From Kutzneria sp. CA-103260 (GTDB lineage Bacteria; Actinomycetota; Actinomycetes; Mycobacteriales; Pseudonocardiaceae), in NCBI RefSeq assembly GCF_018263855.1, contig NZ_CP073318.1, positions 11,408,001 through 11,472,000 of the forward strand: 64,000 bases of DNA, read 5' to 3'. Of this stretch, positions 51,125 through 60,018 are shown piece after piece; positions within the stretch are counted from its first letter, which is position 1, and each line of letters begins with the position of its first letter. The position numbers were made by a program, and so were the translations under genes. The notes below the pieces were generated by a model. It was not told the DNA's origin, made no database searches, and saw only the letters and a program-made list of their open reading frames with translations.

Positions 51125-51781
51125 ATGACCTACACCGAACTGTCCAAGGAGCTGCTCTCGGACCGCATCTACGACGTGCTGCGCGCGTCCATCCTGAACG
51201 GCTCGCGGGGGCCGGGCACGCGGCTGGTCGAGTCCGAGATCGCCCGGGGCATGACCGTGAGCCAGGCGCCCGTCCGTGAGGCGCTGAAGCGGCTCGTCCA
51301 CGAGGGACTGGTGACGTCCGCGCCGCGCCGCGGCAGCTATGTGACCCAGGTCAGTCAGAGCGAGTTCGCGCTGGCTCGGCAGTTGCGGGCGGCGGTCGAG
51401 AGTGTTGGCGCGCGGTCCGCGGTCGCTGGCCTCACCGAGGCTGACCTCGCTGACCTCCGAGGTGTCGTGGCCCGAATGGGCGCGGCGGTCACCGTCGGCG
51501 ACTGGGCGGAATTCCGGTCGCTAGATGCCGAGTTTCACGCTCGGGTGTTGGTCATTGGTGACCATGCCGTGTTGTCCCGGGTCTGGGCTGTGCTCGAGCC
51601 GCTTCTCATGAGTCAGCGGGCGATTGGGGACCCGGCTTACCCGGGGGACAGATTCACTGTGGTCCAGTGGCACGACGACCTGGTCAACACGCTGGCCGCC
51701 GGCGATCCTGAGGCGGCTGCGGCCGCGTTCTTCGCGCATGCGTCCGGCGCGCTCGGGGTCGCTCCGGCTGCGGGGCGGTAG
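51125..51781 (+). CDS. GntR family regulator, FadR-type (second)
   Basis: A 218-aa paralogue of the GntR at 47449. The HTH spans about residues 8-75: YDVLRASILNGSRGPG, then ESEIARGMTVSQAPVREALKRL and PRRGSYVTQVS. The FCD domain follows. The ATG at 51125 is preceded by AAGGAG. It sits between the divergent beta-helix gene and the downstream sugar ABC/GH39 operon, with candidate operators before itself and before that operon. It is the likely local regulator responding to a sugar or sugar acid. Confidence 0.9.
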   Translation: MTYTELSKELLSDRIYDVLRASILNGSRGPGTRLVESEIARGMTVSQAPVREALKRLVHEGLVTSAPRRGSYVTQVSQSEFALARQLRAAVESVGARSAVAGLTEADLADLRGVVARMGAAVTVGDWAEFRSLDAEFHARVLVIGDHAVLSRVWAVLEPLLMSQRAIGDPAYPGDRFTVVQWHDDLVNTLAAGDPEAAAAAFFAHASGALGVAPAAGR

Positions 51782-51822
51782 GTCTGGACTGGTCTTTGGC
51801 CGTGACGTACGCTCCCCCCGCA

Positions 51823-51844
51823 AATCGGCTATCGATAGCCGATT
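51823..51844. promoter_or_regulatory. candidate GntR operator (site e), perfect 22-bp palindrome
   Basis: AATCGGCTATC followed by GATAGCCGATT, fully symmetric, 21 bp upstream of the binding-protein start. It contains the AATCG-N5-CGATA pattern in both directions. It is the strongest operator of the set, placed to control the whole transporter/glycosidase operon. Confidence 0.65.
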
Positions 51845-51865
51845 GCCCTAGATCAAGGAGGATCT

Positions 51866-53122
51866 ATGAGCCGCCGCACCCGAACGGCGAGAGCCATCGC
51901 CCTTGTCGCATCGTCCGCGCTCCTGCTCGTCGGATGCGGCACGTCAACGGGCAGCAGCGCCGACAACACGTCGCTTACCGGCACCGTCCGGATACTCGCG
52001 AACATCACGCCCGCGCTGACCAAGCAGTACTACCAGGGCCTGGTCGCGCCGTTCGTGAAGAGCCACCCGGGCGTCACCGTCACCATCGAGTCGCCGTCCG
52101 GAAAGGACGTCCAATCGACGCTGCAGCAGGAGCTGGCGTCGGGCTCGACCCCGGACGTCGTCGCCAGCAACCTGGACCCGGTGGTCGCCCCGCAGATGAC
52201 CCCGTTCCCCGACGCGGACTGGGTCAAGGCCACCCCGCTGGCCGACAACAACAAGGTCGACGGCAAGGTCTGGCAGGTCGCCACCGGCGCCCAGATCCAG
52301 TCGCTGGTCTTCTACAACCAGGACGCTTTCCAGAAGGCCGGCATCACCGTCCCGCCGGCCTCGCTGACCGACTTCACCGCCGACCTCGTGAAGCTGAAGG
52401 CCGCCGGCTACGTGCCGCTGCAGACCGCCGGCGAGTGGGTCACCGGCGCGCAGTTCGCGATGATGGCCAACCCAGCGCTGCTGGGCAAGAGCCCTGACTG
52501 GTACCTCCAGCGCAACGACGGCAAGGTGAAGTTCGCTGGCAGCGCGTACGAGACCTACCTCAAGGCCTATGCGGACTGGATCGCGCAGGGCCTGGTGCCA
52601 AAGGAGTCGCTGGGCCAGAAGTACCAGGACTCGATCGACAGCTTCTCCGGTGGCAAGTCCGGGATGTACGTGATGGGCAACTGGCTGGTGGCCACTGTGG
52701 ACAAGACGCCGCCGTCGTTCAAGGTCGGGGTGTTCCCGACTCCGACCGTGGACGGGTCCGCGCCGAAGCAGCTGAGCGGGGCCGCGCAGCCATATTCGAT
52801 CCTGAAGGCGTCCAAGAACCAGGCCCTCGACCTGGCGCTGGTGCAGTACCTGGTGTCGGACAAGGACGCGGTCACCACGTCGTTGAAGTCCGAGGGCAAC
52901 TTCCGGTCCGGCTTCAGCTACCCGGGCAGCGAGCTGAACACCGCGGTCGGCCAGATTCTCGACAAGTCGCCCGGCGCGGTGAACGGGACCAGCGGTCAGG
53001 GCGTCAACTCGGGCTTCGGTAACGAGCTGAACACCGTGGTGCAGTCGCTCTACACCGGACAGAACGCAGCCCAGGCCACCGCCGCGCTTGACAGTTGGTG
53101 GGACGCGAATGGCGACAGGTAG
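51866..53122 (+). CDS. sugar ABC transporter substrate-binding lipoprotein
   Basis: A 418-aa exported binding protein. The signal peptide ends in a lipobox LLLVGC (Cys26). The family-1 extracellular solute-binding fold has VKSHPGVTVTIE, ASGSTPDVVASNLDP and SGGKSGMYVMGNWLV. AAGGAGGA precedes the ATG. First gene of the 51866-59054 operon, followed by two permeases; no ATPase gene is present, so a shared MsiK-like ATPase elsewhere is expected, as in streptomycetes. The ligand is probably an oligosaccharide released by the GH39 or beta-helix enzymes. Confidence 0.9.
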   Translation: MSRRTRTARAIALVASSALLLVGCGTSTGSSADNTSLTGTVRILANITPALTKQYYQGLVAPFVKSHPGVTVTIESPSGKDVQSTLQQELASGSTPDVVASNLDPVVAPQMTPFPDADWVKATPLADNNKVDGKVWQVATGAQIQSLVFYNQDAFQKAGITVPPASLTDFTADLVKLKAAGYVPLQTAGEWVTGAQFAMMANPALLGKSPDWYLQRNDGKVKFAGSAYETYLKAYADWIAQGLVPKESLGQKYQDSIDSFSGGKSGMYVMGNWLVATVDKTPPSFKVGVFPTPTVDGSAPKQLSGAAQPYSILKASKNQALDLALVQYLVSDKDAVTTSLKSEGNFRSGFSYPGSELNTAVGQILDKSPGAVNGTSGQGVNSGFGNELNTVVQSLYTGQNAAQATAALDSWWDANGDR

Positions 53123-54050
53123 CGTCACTCGGCTCGGGGCGGTCGCTCCGGCGACCGCCCCGAGCCTGCGGTCCACGCGGGCGTGGGCGCGGCGCCGGGC
53201 GGCCGCCGTCGAGTTCGTCATGCTCGCGCCGCCGTTGCTGCTGGTCGTCGCCCTGGTGATCGTGCCGATCGGGATCGCGCTGTACCTGAGCTTCACCAAC
53301 TGGGACGGTTTCACCAACCCGCCGAAGATGGTCGGCCTGCGCAACTACGAGCAGCTCGCGAAGGATCCGGCGGTTTTGCACGCGGCCCTGTTCACCGTGA
53401 TCGTCACTGTCGTCGGTTCGATCGGGTGCAACGTGCTCGGGCTCGGCATCGCCCTGCTGCTCAACGCCCAGACCCGGGTCAACTCGTTGCTGCGGGTGCT
53501 GGTGTTCTCCCCGTACGTGATCGGCCCGGTGATCCTCGGCTTCCTCTGGTCGTCGATCCTCGGCACGAACGGCGCCGTCAACTCCGCGCTGGGCCGGACG
53601 CTGCCGTTCTTGTCCGACCCGACCTGGGCTACCGCGACGGTCATCGGCGTGGTGATCTGGTCGAGTTTCGGCGTGAACGTCGTGCTCTACCTCTCGGGCC
53701 TGCAGACCATCCCAGAGAGCCTGATCGAGGCAGCCCGGCTGGACGGAGCCTCCCCGTGGCAGACGTTCTGGCGGGTCAAGCTGCCCGTGCTGGCTCCGAC
53801 CGTCACGGTCAACATCGTGCTCGCGGCAATCGGTCTGCTGCGCGTCTACGAGATGATCCTCGCCCTCACCGCAGGCGGGCCGGCCGGCAAGACGCAGAGC
53901 ATCGTCTACAGCATCCTCACGTCATCGTTCGAGAACACCCAGCTCGGCTACGGTGCCGCCCAGTCCATCGTGCTGATGGTCCTGATCATCGCGGTCACCA
54001 TCGGCATCACCGCGACCCGTCGGCGCAGTGAACAGGCGGTGGCCGCGTGA
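53109..54050 (+). CDS. sugar ABC transporter permease (MalF/UgpA type)
   Basis: A 313-aa permease with six membrane helices; the cytoplasmic N-terminus is Arg-rich. FVMLAPPLLLVVALVIVPIG begins the first helix. The EAA loop is LIEAARLDGASPWQTFWRVKLPVL. Start at ATG 53109 overlaps the binding-protein stop by 14 bp; an earlier in-frame ATG at 53088 is possible. It pairs with the permease at 54047. Confidence 0.9.
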   Translation: MATGSVTRLGAVAPATAPSLRSTRAWARRRAAAVEFVMLAPPLLLVVALVIVPIGIALYLSFTNWDGFTNPPKMVGLRNYEQLAKDPAVLHAALFTVIVTVVGSIGCNVLGLGIALLLNAQTRVNSLLRVLVFSPYVIGPVILGFLWSSILGTNGAVNSALGRTLPFLSDPTWATATVIGVVIWSSFGVNVVLYLSGLQTIPESLIEAARLDGASPWQTFWRVKLPVLAPTVTVNIVLAAIGLLRVYEMILALTAGGPAGKTQSIVYSILTSSFENTQLGYGAAQSIVLMVLIIAVTIGITATRRRSEQAVAA

Positions 54051-54877
54051 TCCTCCGTCGGACCGTCCGCTGGGCCCTGATGGTCCTCATCGGACTCGTC
54101 ATGGCCGTCCCGGTGTACCTGTTGGTCACCAACGCCTTCAAGTCGCAGCACGACATCACCACCGAGCCGTTCGGCTGGCCGTCCGGCGGGTTCTCGTTGC
54201 AGTACCTCGAACGCGCCCTCACGTCGCCTGACTTCAACGTGGTCGGCGCCTACCTGACTACCGCGTTGTTCGTGGTCGCGGTGAACATCATCAGCCTCGC
54301 GGTGGTCGGGCCGGCCTCGTACGCCATCGCCCGCGGCACCCGCCGCTACCACCGGATCGTCATGCTGGTGCTGCTGGCCGGCCTGTTCATCCCGGGCCAG
54401 ACGCTGGTCATCCCGGTGATCTACGTGCTCAAGCTGATCGGCCTAATCGGGACCATCCCGGGATTCCTGATGTTCGAGACCACCCTGACCATCCCTACCA
54501 CCACGTTCCTGTTCGTGGCGTTCGTCCAGACCGTGCCGCGGGAGTTGGACGAGGCCGCCAAGATCGACGGGGCCGGCCGCTATGGGACGTTCTGGCGGAT
54601 CATCTTCCCGCTGATGCGCCCAGCCGTGGCCACGGCAGTGATCCTCAACTCGATCGGCGTCTGGTCGGACTTCGTGAACCCACAGTTCATCCTCGGCCCC
54701 ACCTCCGGCTACTACACCGTGACCACCGGCATCTACGCGGCGATCAGCAAGCTGTCCACGGACTACACGCTGGTGTATCCGAACATGCTGCTGGCGGCGG
54801 CGCCGGTGATCGTCTTCTACGTGTTCCTGCAGAAGCGGATCATCGGCGGCCTCACCTCCGGTGCGATCAAGGGCTGA
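54047..54877 (+). CDS. sugar ABC transporter permease (MalG/UgpE type)
   Basis: A 276-aa permease. The first helix is WALMVLIGLVMAVPVYLLV, followed by the NAFKSQHDI region. The EAA loop is ELDEAAKIDGAGRYGTFWRIIFPLM. GTG 54047 overlaps the preceding stop (GTGA). It completes the membrane part of the importer; the next gene follows within 6 bp. Confidence 0.9.
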   Translation: MILRRTVRWALMVLIGLVMAVPVYLLVTNAFKSQHDITTEPFGWPSGGFSLQYLERALTSPDFNVVGAYLTTALFVVAVNIISLAVVGPASYAIARGTRRYHRIVMLVLLAGLFIPGQTLVIPVIYVLKLIGLIGTIPGFLMFETTLTIPTTTFLFVAFVQTVPRELDEAAKIDGAGRYGTFWRIIFPLMRPAVATAVILNSIGVWSDFVNPQFILGPTSGYYTVTTGIYAAISKLSTDYTLVYPNMLLAAAPVIVFYVFLQKRIIGGLTSGAIKG

Positions 54878-54882
54878 CAATC

Positions 54883-56712
54883 ATGATCACTGCCACCACG
54901 CCCCTGCGCCGGACCCCCGTCTGGGCCGTGCTCCAGCGCCGGCTGTTCGCCGTGCTCGACCGCGCTTGGCGGGAGTTCGAGCAGACCTACTGCGAACCCG
55001 ACGGGCGGTTGACGTACGCCGGGAAGATGCACCACCGCGACGGCGTGGACGACTTCTACGAGCCGTTCTTCAACTGGCCCACTCTCTACAGGCTGGGCGG
55101 CGCGGACGACCTGATCGTGGCGGCCAAGCACCACTGGGCCGGGGTGACCGCGCAGATGACCGAGTTCGGGTTCGTGCGGGACGAGTACGAGCTGGGCTAC
55201 GACTGGTTCCACCAGGGCGAGTCGCTCAACTTCTTCTACGCCCTCTGCGCCGCCGACCCAGATGACGCGGCGTTCCGGGCGCGCGCAAAACGGTTCGCCC
55301 GCCTGTATTCCGACCCCGCTGCCGGCAACTACGACCCGGCGGCGCGGATCATAGTGGCGCCGCACACGGGTTCCGGCGGACCGCGGTGGGGTCTGGGCAC
55401 GGAGTGGATCGACTACAGCGCCAGCCAGACCGGAATGCGGCCATACGGGCTGCCGTTGGACGATCTGGACGGCATCGACGAGTGGGATGACCTCGCGTCG
55501 GCGGCCAACGCGCGGCGCATGGGCGACGCGATGCAGACGCGGTTGGGTCGCGGCGACACCGCAGTCAACCTCGCCGCCACGTCTCTCGTGACCAACGCAT
55601 GGTTGTACGACAACGAGCCCGAGTTCTCTTCGTGGGTCACCGAGTACGTCAGCGCCTGGCGCGAACGCGCCTCGGCGAACGGCGGGTTGATCCCGGACAA
55701 CGTGGGACCGAACGGCGCCGTGGGGGAGCTGCACAACGGCAGGTGGTTCGGCGGCCACTACGGCTGGGCGTGGCCGCACGGGCTGCACTCGGTGGAGGCT
55801 GCCGCGATGATCGCGGCGATCAACGAGACGATCGTGACCGGCGGGGTGACCGGGCTGGATCTCGCCCGGGTCCCGCTGGACACGGTCATCGCCAACGGCA
55901 ATGGGTCGGAGGTGCCGTTCCGGCACGGCGCGAGCGGCTGGTTCGACTTCCAGCCGCTCCCGCTCGTCTATCCGGTGTGGCTGTGGTGGCTGACGTCCGC
56001 GCCGGCGGATGTTCGACGGCTCGAGTCACTGGCGCGCAGCGACTGGTCCGAGACGAAGTGGTTCCACGACAAGGAGGAGCAGGGGCATGAGGCACCGTGG
56101 ATCTCGTATCTGCTGGGCCGCAACCCGCTGTATCCCGAGCACGCGCTGGAGCTCGCGCTCGGCCAGGTGGACCACCGGCTGGCGCTGATGCGGGCGACCC
56201 CGTTCGGCCCGCCCGACGACAACATCCACTGGTGGCAACGCCTCAACCCGGTCGTGACCGAGGTGCTGACCCAGTTGACCACGGGCGCCCCGCCCGCGCT
56301 CTACAACGGCGGCCTCGCGCTCGCGCGGGTCACCTACGGCGACGCCCGTCGAGGCCGGCCCGGCCTCCCCGCGGACGTGGCGGCGCTGGTGAGCGAGGCG
56401 GACGCGGACGGCATCCGCACAACCCTGGTGAACCTCAGCCCGGACGACACCCGCGAAGTCGTCGTCCAGGCCGGCGCGTTCGGCGAGGACCGGATCGACG
56501 ACGTCCAGTTCGACGTCGCCGCGGACTACCCAGGTGACCCCGGCACGTATGCGATTCCGTTGCCCGCCAGCAGCGTCCGGTCGCAACCGGTCGGCAGGGC
56601 CCGGCTGGTCGTCGAGTTGCCGCCGCTGACCCGCGTCTCGCTGCGCCTGTCGATCACCCGCCGTGCGCGCACGCCGGCGCACCGGAGCTTCTCCGCACCC
56701 CATCAGAGCTAG
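54883..56712 (+). CDS. uncharacterised 609-aa protein of the glycosidase operon
   Basis: Not assigned to a family I can name. It has no signal peptide and no membrane helix, so it acts in the cytoplasm. It is rich in Trp, Tyr, His and acidic residues with helical spacing, as in (alpha/alpha)6-barrel carbohydrate enzymes: HHRDGVDDFYEPFFNWPTLY (50-69), GYDWFHQGESLNFFYAL (105-121), TEWIDYSASQTGM (173-185), GELHNGRWFGGHYGWAWPHG (281-300). The last 150 residues look beta-rich, like a C-terminal sandwich domain. Its place between a sugar importer and RraA/GH39 genes suggests a glycoside hydrolase, lyase or epimerase on the imported sugar. Confidence 0.6.
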   Translation: MITATTPLRRTPVWAVLQRRLFAVLDRAWREFEQTYCEPDGRLTYAGKMHHRDGVDDFYEPFFNWPTLYRLGGADDLIVAAKHHWAGVTAQMTEFGFVRDEYELGYDWFHQGESLNFFYALCAADPDDAAFRARAKRFARLYSDPAAGNYDPAARIIVAPHTGSGGPRWGLGTEWIDYSASQTGMRPYGLPLDDLDGIDEWDDLASAANARRMGDAMQTRLGRGDTAVNLAATSLVTNAWLYDNEPEFSSWVTEYVSAWRERASANGGLIPDNVGPNGAVGELHNGRWFGGHYGWAWPHGLHSVEAAAMIAAINETIVTGGVTGLDLARVPLDTVIANGNGSEVPFRHGASGWFDFQPLPLVYPVWLWWLTSAPADVRRLESLARSDWSETKWFHDKEEQGHEAPWISYLLGRNPLYPEHALELALGQVDHRLALMRATPFGPPDDNIHWWQRLNPVVTEVLTQLTTGAPPALYNGGLALARVTYGDARRGRPGLPADVAALVSEADADGIRTTLVNLSPDDTREVVVQAGAFGEDRIDDVQFDVAADYPGDPGTYAIPLPASSVRSQPVGRARLVVELPPLTRVSLRLSITRRARTPAHRSFSAPHQS

Positions 56713-56724
56713 GAGACACCACCA

Positions 56725-57492
56725 GTGGAACCTTCGACAGTCTGGCCGCTCCCCGTCCGCGGGGACTCGTTCAAGCGGGCCGACCCGGACATCATCCAGC
56801 GGATGGGCAAGGTCAGCGCGGCCACCGCGTGCGCGAACCTGCACAACATGGGCATCTCCCGCACCGCGATCCAGGGGCCCGCCCCGCTCGTGACCGGCAG
56901 CCGTGTTGTGGGATCTGCGTTGACCCTGCAGTTCATGCCGCAACGCGAGGACGTGGCGAGCGGCCTAGGCCAGGAGTACGTGGAACGCCACACCGCCTTG
57001 TGGGCGGTGCTGGAGACCGTGCAGCCGGGTGACGTGTTGGTGGTGCAGGCGTACGGAAGCAAGTTCACCGGGTGCTTCGGCGACATGCTCGTCCGGTACT
57101 TCAAGCGGCGTGGCGGCGCGGGCATCGTGGTTGATGGCCGGATCCGGGACGCGCGGCGGGTGCGTGAGCTCGGCGTGCCTATCTGGTGCACCGGGACCAC
57201 CCCGCACTACGCCTCCCAGACCGAGCTTTTCCCGTGGGCGTACGACGTTCCGGTCGCTGCGGGTGGCGTGCTGTGCCTGCCCGGCGATGTTGTCGTGGCC
57301 GACGATGACGGGGCCGTGGTCGTACCAGCGGCGAAGGCGTGCGATCTGGTCCGGTCCGCCGAGGACCACGAGGACTGGGAGGAGTTCAGCCGGATGCGGA
57401 TCGGGCAGGGCGGCCGCCTGTCCGACTACTACCCTCTCAGCCCGGACAGCCGCGCTGAGTACGAGGCGTGGCGCGAACTGCGGCACAAGTGA
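56725..57492 (+). CDS. RraA family protein (dimethylmenaquinone methyltransferase-like / HMG aldolase-like)
   Basis: A 255-aa protein with the RraA fold. The core GDVLVVQAYGSKFTGCFGDML and VDGRIRDARRVRELGVPIW carry the substrate-binding Arg/Asp pair of 4-hydroxy-4-methyl-2-oxoglutarate/oxaloacetate-type aldolases, followed by VLCLPGDVVVADDDGAVVVP. GTG 56725 has AGGAGA upstream. The family also includes sugar-acid-related enzymes often found with hydrolase/transporter operons. It ends one base into the GH39 start (TGATG). Here it may cleave an acid derived from the imported saccharide. Confidence 0.82.
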   Translation: MEPSTVWPLPVRGDSFKRADPDIIQRMGKVSAATACANLHNMGISRTAIQGPAPLVTGSRVVGSALTLQFMPQREDVASGLGQEYVERHTALWAVLETVQPGDVLVVQAYGSKFTGCFGDMLVRYFKRRGGAGIVVDGRIRDARRVRELGVPIWCTGTTPHYASQTELFPWAYDVPVAAGGVLCLPGDVVVADDDGAVVVPAAKACDLVRSAEDHEDWEEFSRMRIGQGGRLSDYYPLSPDSRAEYEAWRELRHK

Positions 57493-59054
57493 TGGACATC
57501 CGCCTCGACCTGACACGCCCACGCGACGATCGGCGACTCGAACACTTCTGGAACCGCGTGGTCGGTGCCGGCCGGGCCAACGAGGGCCTGCGCGCGGACT
57601 GGCAGCAACAACTGTCGACAGCCCGTTCCCGCGGCGGGTTCAAGTACCTGCGGTTCCACGGGCTGTTCCATGACGACATGTTCGTGTACCGCGAGGGGGA
57701 GCCGTACTTCCACTATGTGGACTTGCTCTTCGACGCGATCCTCCAGGCGGGCATGCGTCCGTTCGTCGAGTTCGGGTTCTCGCCGTCCCAGCTCGCGCGG
57801 GAAACCAGTACGGTCTTCTGGTGGGGTGCGCACGGCGCACCGCCCACCGACTACGCCAAGTGGGCCGAGCTGGTCCGTGCCACCGTAGACCACTGGGTGT
57901 CGCGGTACGGGCTCGCCGAGGTCCGCGAGTGGTACTTCGAGATCTGGAACGAACCCAACCTGGCGCCGTTCTTCCGTGGCACGAGGTCGGAGTACTTCTC
58001 GCTGTACCAGGTCTCAGTCGAGGCGATCAAGTCCGTGGATTCCGCGTTACGCGTCGGTGGCCCCGCGACCAGCAACTTCGTCCCCGACTCCCGCTTCGAG
58101 GGCGAAACCGAGGATCTATCGCAGCACGAGGTTGCCCTCAGTGCCGACGACCTCGACGCGTTGACATGGAAACCTGTCTGGGTGACCGCCTTCCTCACGT
58201 TCTGCGCCGAGAACTCACTCCCAGTCGACTTCGTCTCGTGCCACCCGTATCCCACCGACTGGGCGCTGGACGCTCACAACCAGGGCCGAAAACTGACCCG
58301 CGGTGTCAACGCCACACCTACCGACCTCCGCGCAGTGCGCACCCTGATCGACAAAAGTCCCTACCCGAAAGCCGAAATCCACCTGACCGAGTGGAACTCC
58401 AGCTCCAGCCCACGCGACTACACCCATGACTACCCGCAGGCCGCCACCTACGTGGTGAAAGCCAACCTGGAATCCCTTGGCTTGGTCGACAGCCTGGCGT
58501 ACTGGACGTTCACCGACATCTTCGAGGAGAACGGCGCCGGCCAGGAACCCTTCCACGGCGGCTTCGGCATGCTGAACCAGCACGGCATCCCCAAACCCAC
58601 GATGCACGCCTACCGAATGCTCAACGCTCTCGGCGACACACTCCTGCACCAACAACCAGGCGCGGTCGTCACCCTCAACGATGACCACATCGCCGCACTC
58701 GTCTATCACTACCCACCCGAGGTGACGCTGACCGTGCCAGCGTCGTTCGACACGCGTGACGTCGCCGAACGGACGATGGCCACGGGCCGCACGGAACGGC
58801 TGTCGATCCGGATTGAGGGTCTGTCGCCGAATGACCGGTATCGGCTCGAGGTCGTGGACGCGGAGCACGGTTGCGCGTTGACGGCATGGCGGCGGCGCGG
58901 CAGTCCCCGCAACCTGTCACCCGTTGACGTCAACGTGATCCGAGCAAGCGCTGACGCCGGTGTGGTCACCGGCCACGTCGTCTCGGCCAGGGGGGTGCTG
59001 GAGATCGACACGGTGCTCCGACCGTGGGCGATCGCGCTGCTCACGCGTTGGTGA
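57492..59054 (+). CDS. GH39 family glycoside hydrolase (beta-xylosidase/iduronidase-like)
   Basis: A 520-aa enzyme with a (beta/alpha)8 catalytic domain and C-terminal beta-sandwich. The acid/base Glu is E154 in FEIWNEPNL and the nucleophile E300 in IHLTEWNSS, the clan GH-A pattern of GH39. KYLRFHGLFHDDM and SCHPYPTDW also fit. No signal peptide, so it acts on imported oligosaccharides. ATG 57492 overlaps the RraA stop by one base. The family hydrolyses xylosides or iduronides with retention; which one cannot be told. Confidence 0.87.
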   Translation: MDIRLDLTRPRDDRRLEHFWNRVVGAGRANEGLRADWQQQLSTARSRGGFKYLRFHGLFHDDMFVYREGEPYFHYVDLLFDAILQAGMRPFVEFGFSPSQLARETSTVFWWGAHGAPPTDYAKWAELVRATVDHWVSRYGLAEVREWYFEIWNEPNLAPFFRGTRSEYFSLYQVSVEAIKSVDSALRVGGPATSNFVPDSRFEGETEDLSQHEVALSADDLDALTWKPVWVTAFLTFCAENSLPVDFVSCHPYPTDWALDAHNQGRKLTRGVNATPTDLRAVRTLIDKSPYPKAEIHLTEWNSSSSPRDYTHDYPQAATYVVKANLESLGLVDSLAYWTFTDIFEENGAGQEPFHGGFGMLNQHGIPKPTMHAYRMLNALGDTLLHQQPGAVVTLNDDHIAALVYHYPPEVTLTVPASFDTRDVAERTMATGRTERLSIRIEGLSPNDRYRLEVVDAEHGCALTAWRRRGSPRNLSPVDVNVIRASADAGVVTGHVVSARGVLEIDTVLRPWAIALLTRW

Positions 59055-59439
59055 GCAGGTATTCCAAGGTTCGCTGTGGACCGACCGATCCGGCTGATAG
59101 GTCAGCGCACCGTGGAGACACTTGTCCAGCTCATGACTCTGGCGACCAGCCTGGTTGTCCGGCCGACCACCGCCCAAACCGAACACCTATGACGGCCGAT
59201 GACCGAGTCAACATCCACACCTGGCAGAGCCCGACGGTCTCGCCAGCCTAACGGGTCAGGGACCTTATACGCCGGATGATCAAGCAGGATAAGATTGCCC
59301 AGCTGCCGGGGGCGTGGGTGTGCATCGACAACGCCGGTGAGGTGGTGCCGCACCAGCAGGTGGGTTTGACCCGATTCGACAGACTGATCAGTTCACGGGG
59401 TCCCGCCAGTGCCACTGGCCCGTGTGATGGCCAACCCGT
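59055..59439. other. intergenic region after the glycosidase operon
   Basis: No gene recognised. At its right end a short hairpin with arms AACCCGT (59433-59439) and ACGGGTT (59458-59464), followed by TTCTGTT on the plus strand, could serve as a weak terminator for the operon, but it overlaps the transposase relic. Confidence 0.3.
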
Positions 59440-60018
59440 CATTCTGCCGGTGGCTGAACGGGTTTTCTGTTCCAGCCTCTGCGGCGCGACCAGGTACGGG
59501 CCTTCGGCGGGCGCAGGTTCTGCCCGGCCTCGTCCTCGAAGACGATCCACGCCCCGGTCGACGCCGCTAGCCTCGTATCGTCGCCCAGGTGGTGGTCCGC
59601 CACGCGGTGACCTGCGGACTCCAACCCATCCAGTGCAGCAGGTAGGAGACGCCGCGCAGGGTATAGGACACATGGAACAACCGGCCGATCACCTGCGTGA
59701 CGCGGGCCAGCTTGCAGCGTTGATCCTCATCCCAGCCTAGGCGGCGGGACCAGCGTCCAGCGCGGCGGCCAACCGGGCCTGCTGCGTCGGGCTGAGCCGG
59801 TAGGGGTCGCCGGCGGGACCGATCGAGGCCAGTGTGGTGGTCCCACCACGACGCTACCGACGGCGCCACTGTTAAGCGGATTTCGTGCTGACACGCAGGA
59901 CTGTGGTCACCTGGACCGGTGGGACGTTCTGCTCGAACATTGCTGCGGCCTGCAAGCGGGTCTGTTCCCGGCGGGCCCGTCCCGAGGCGGTCAAGCCGCC
60001 GCCATCCGGGTACCTCAC
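59440..60018 (-). pseudogene. IS630-type (winged-helix) transposase relic
   Basis: From a GTG at 60018 the minus strand reads RYPDGGGLTASGRARREQ and LQAAAMFEQNVPPVQVTTVLRVSTKSA, then a stop. After frameshifts it continues ARVTQVIGRLFHVSYTLRGV and LLHWMGWSPQVTAWR, and finally AWIVFEDEAGQNLRPPKARTW with the first DDE acidic residues. The C-terminal half is missing. Several frameshifts and stops make it inactive. It is a different subgroup from the IS630 element at 21049. Confidence 0.75.
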
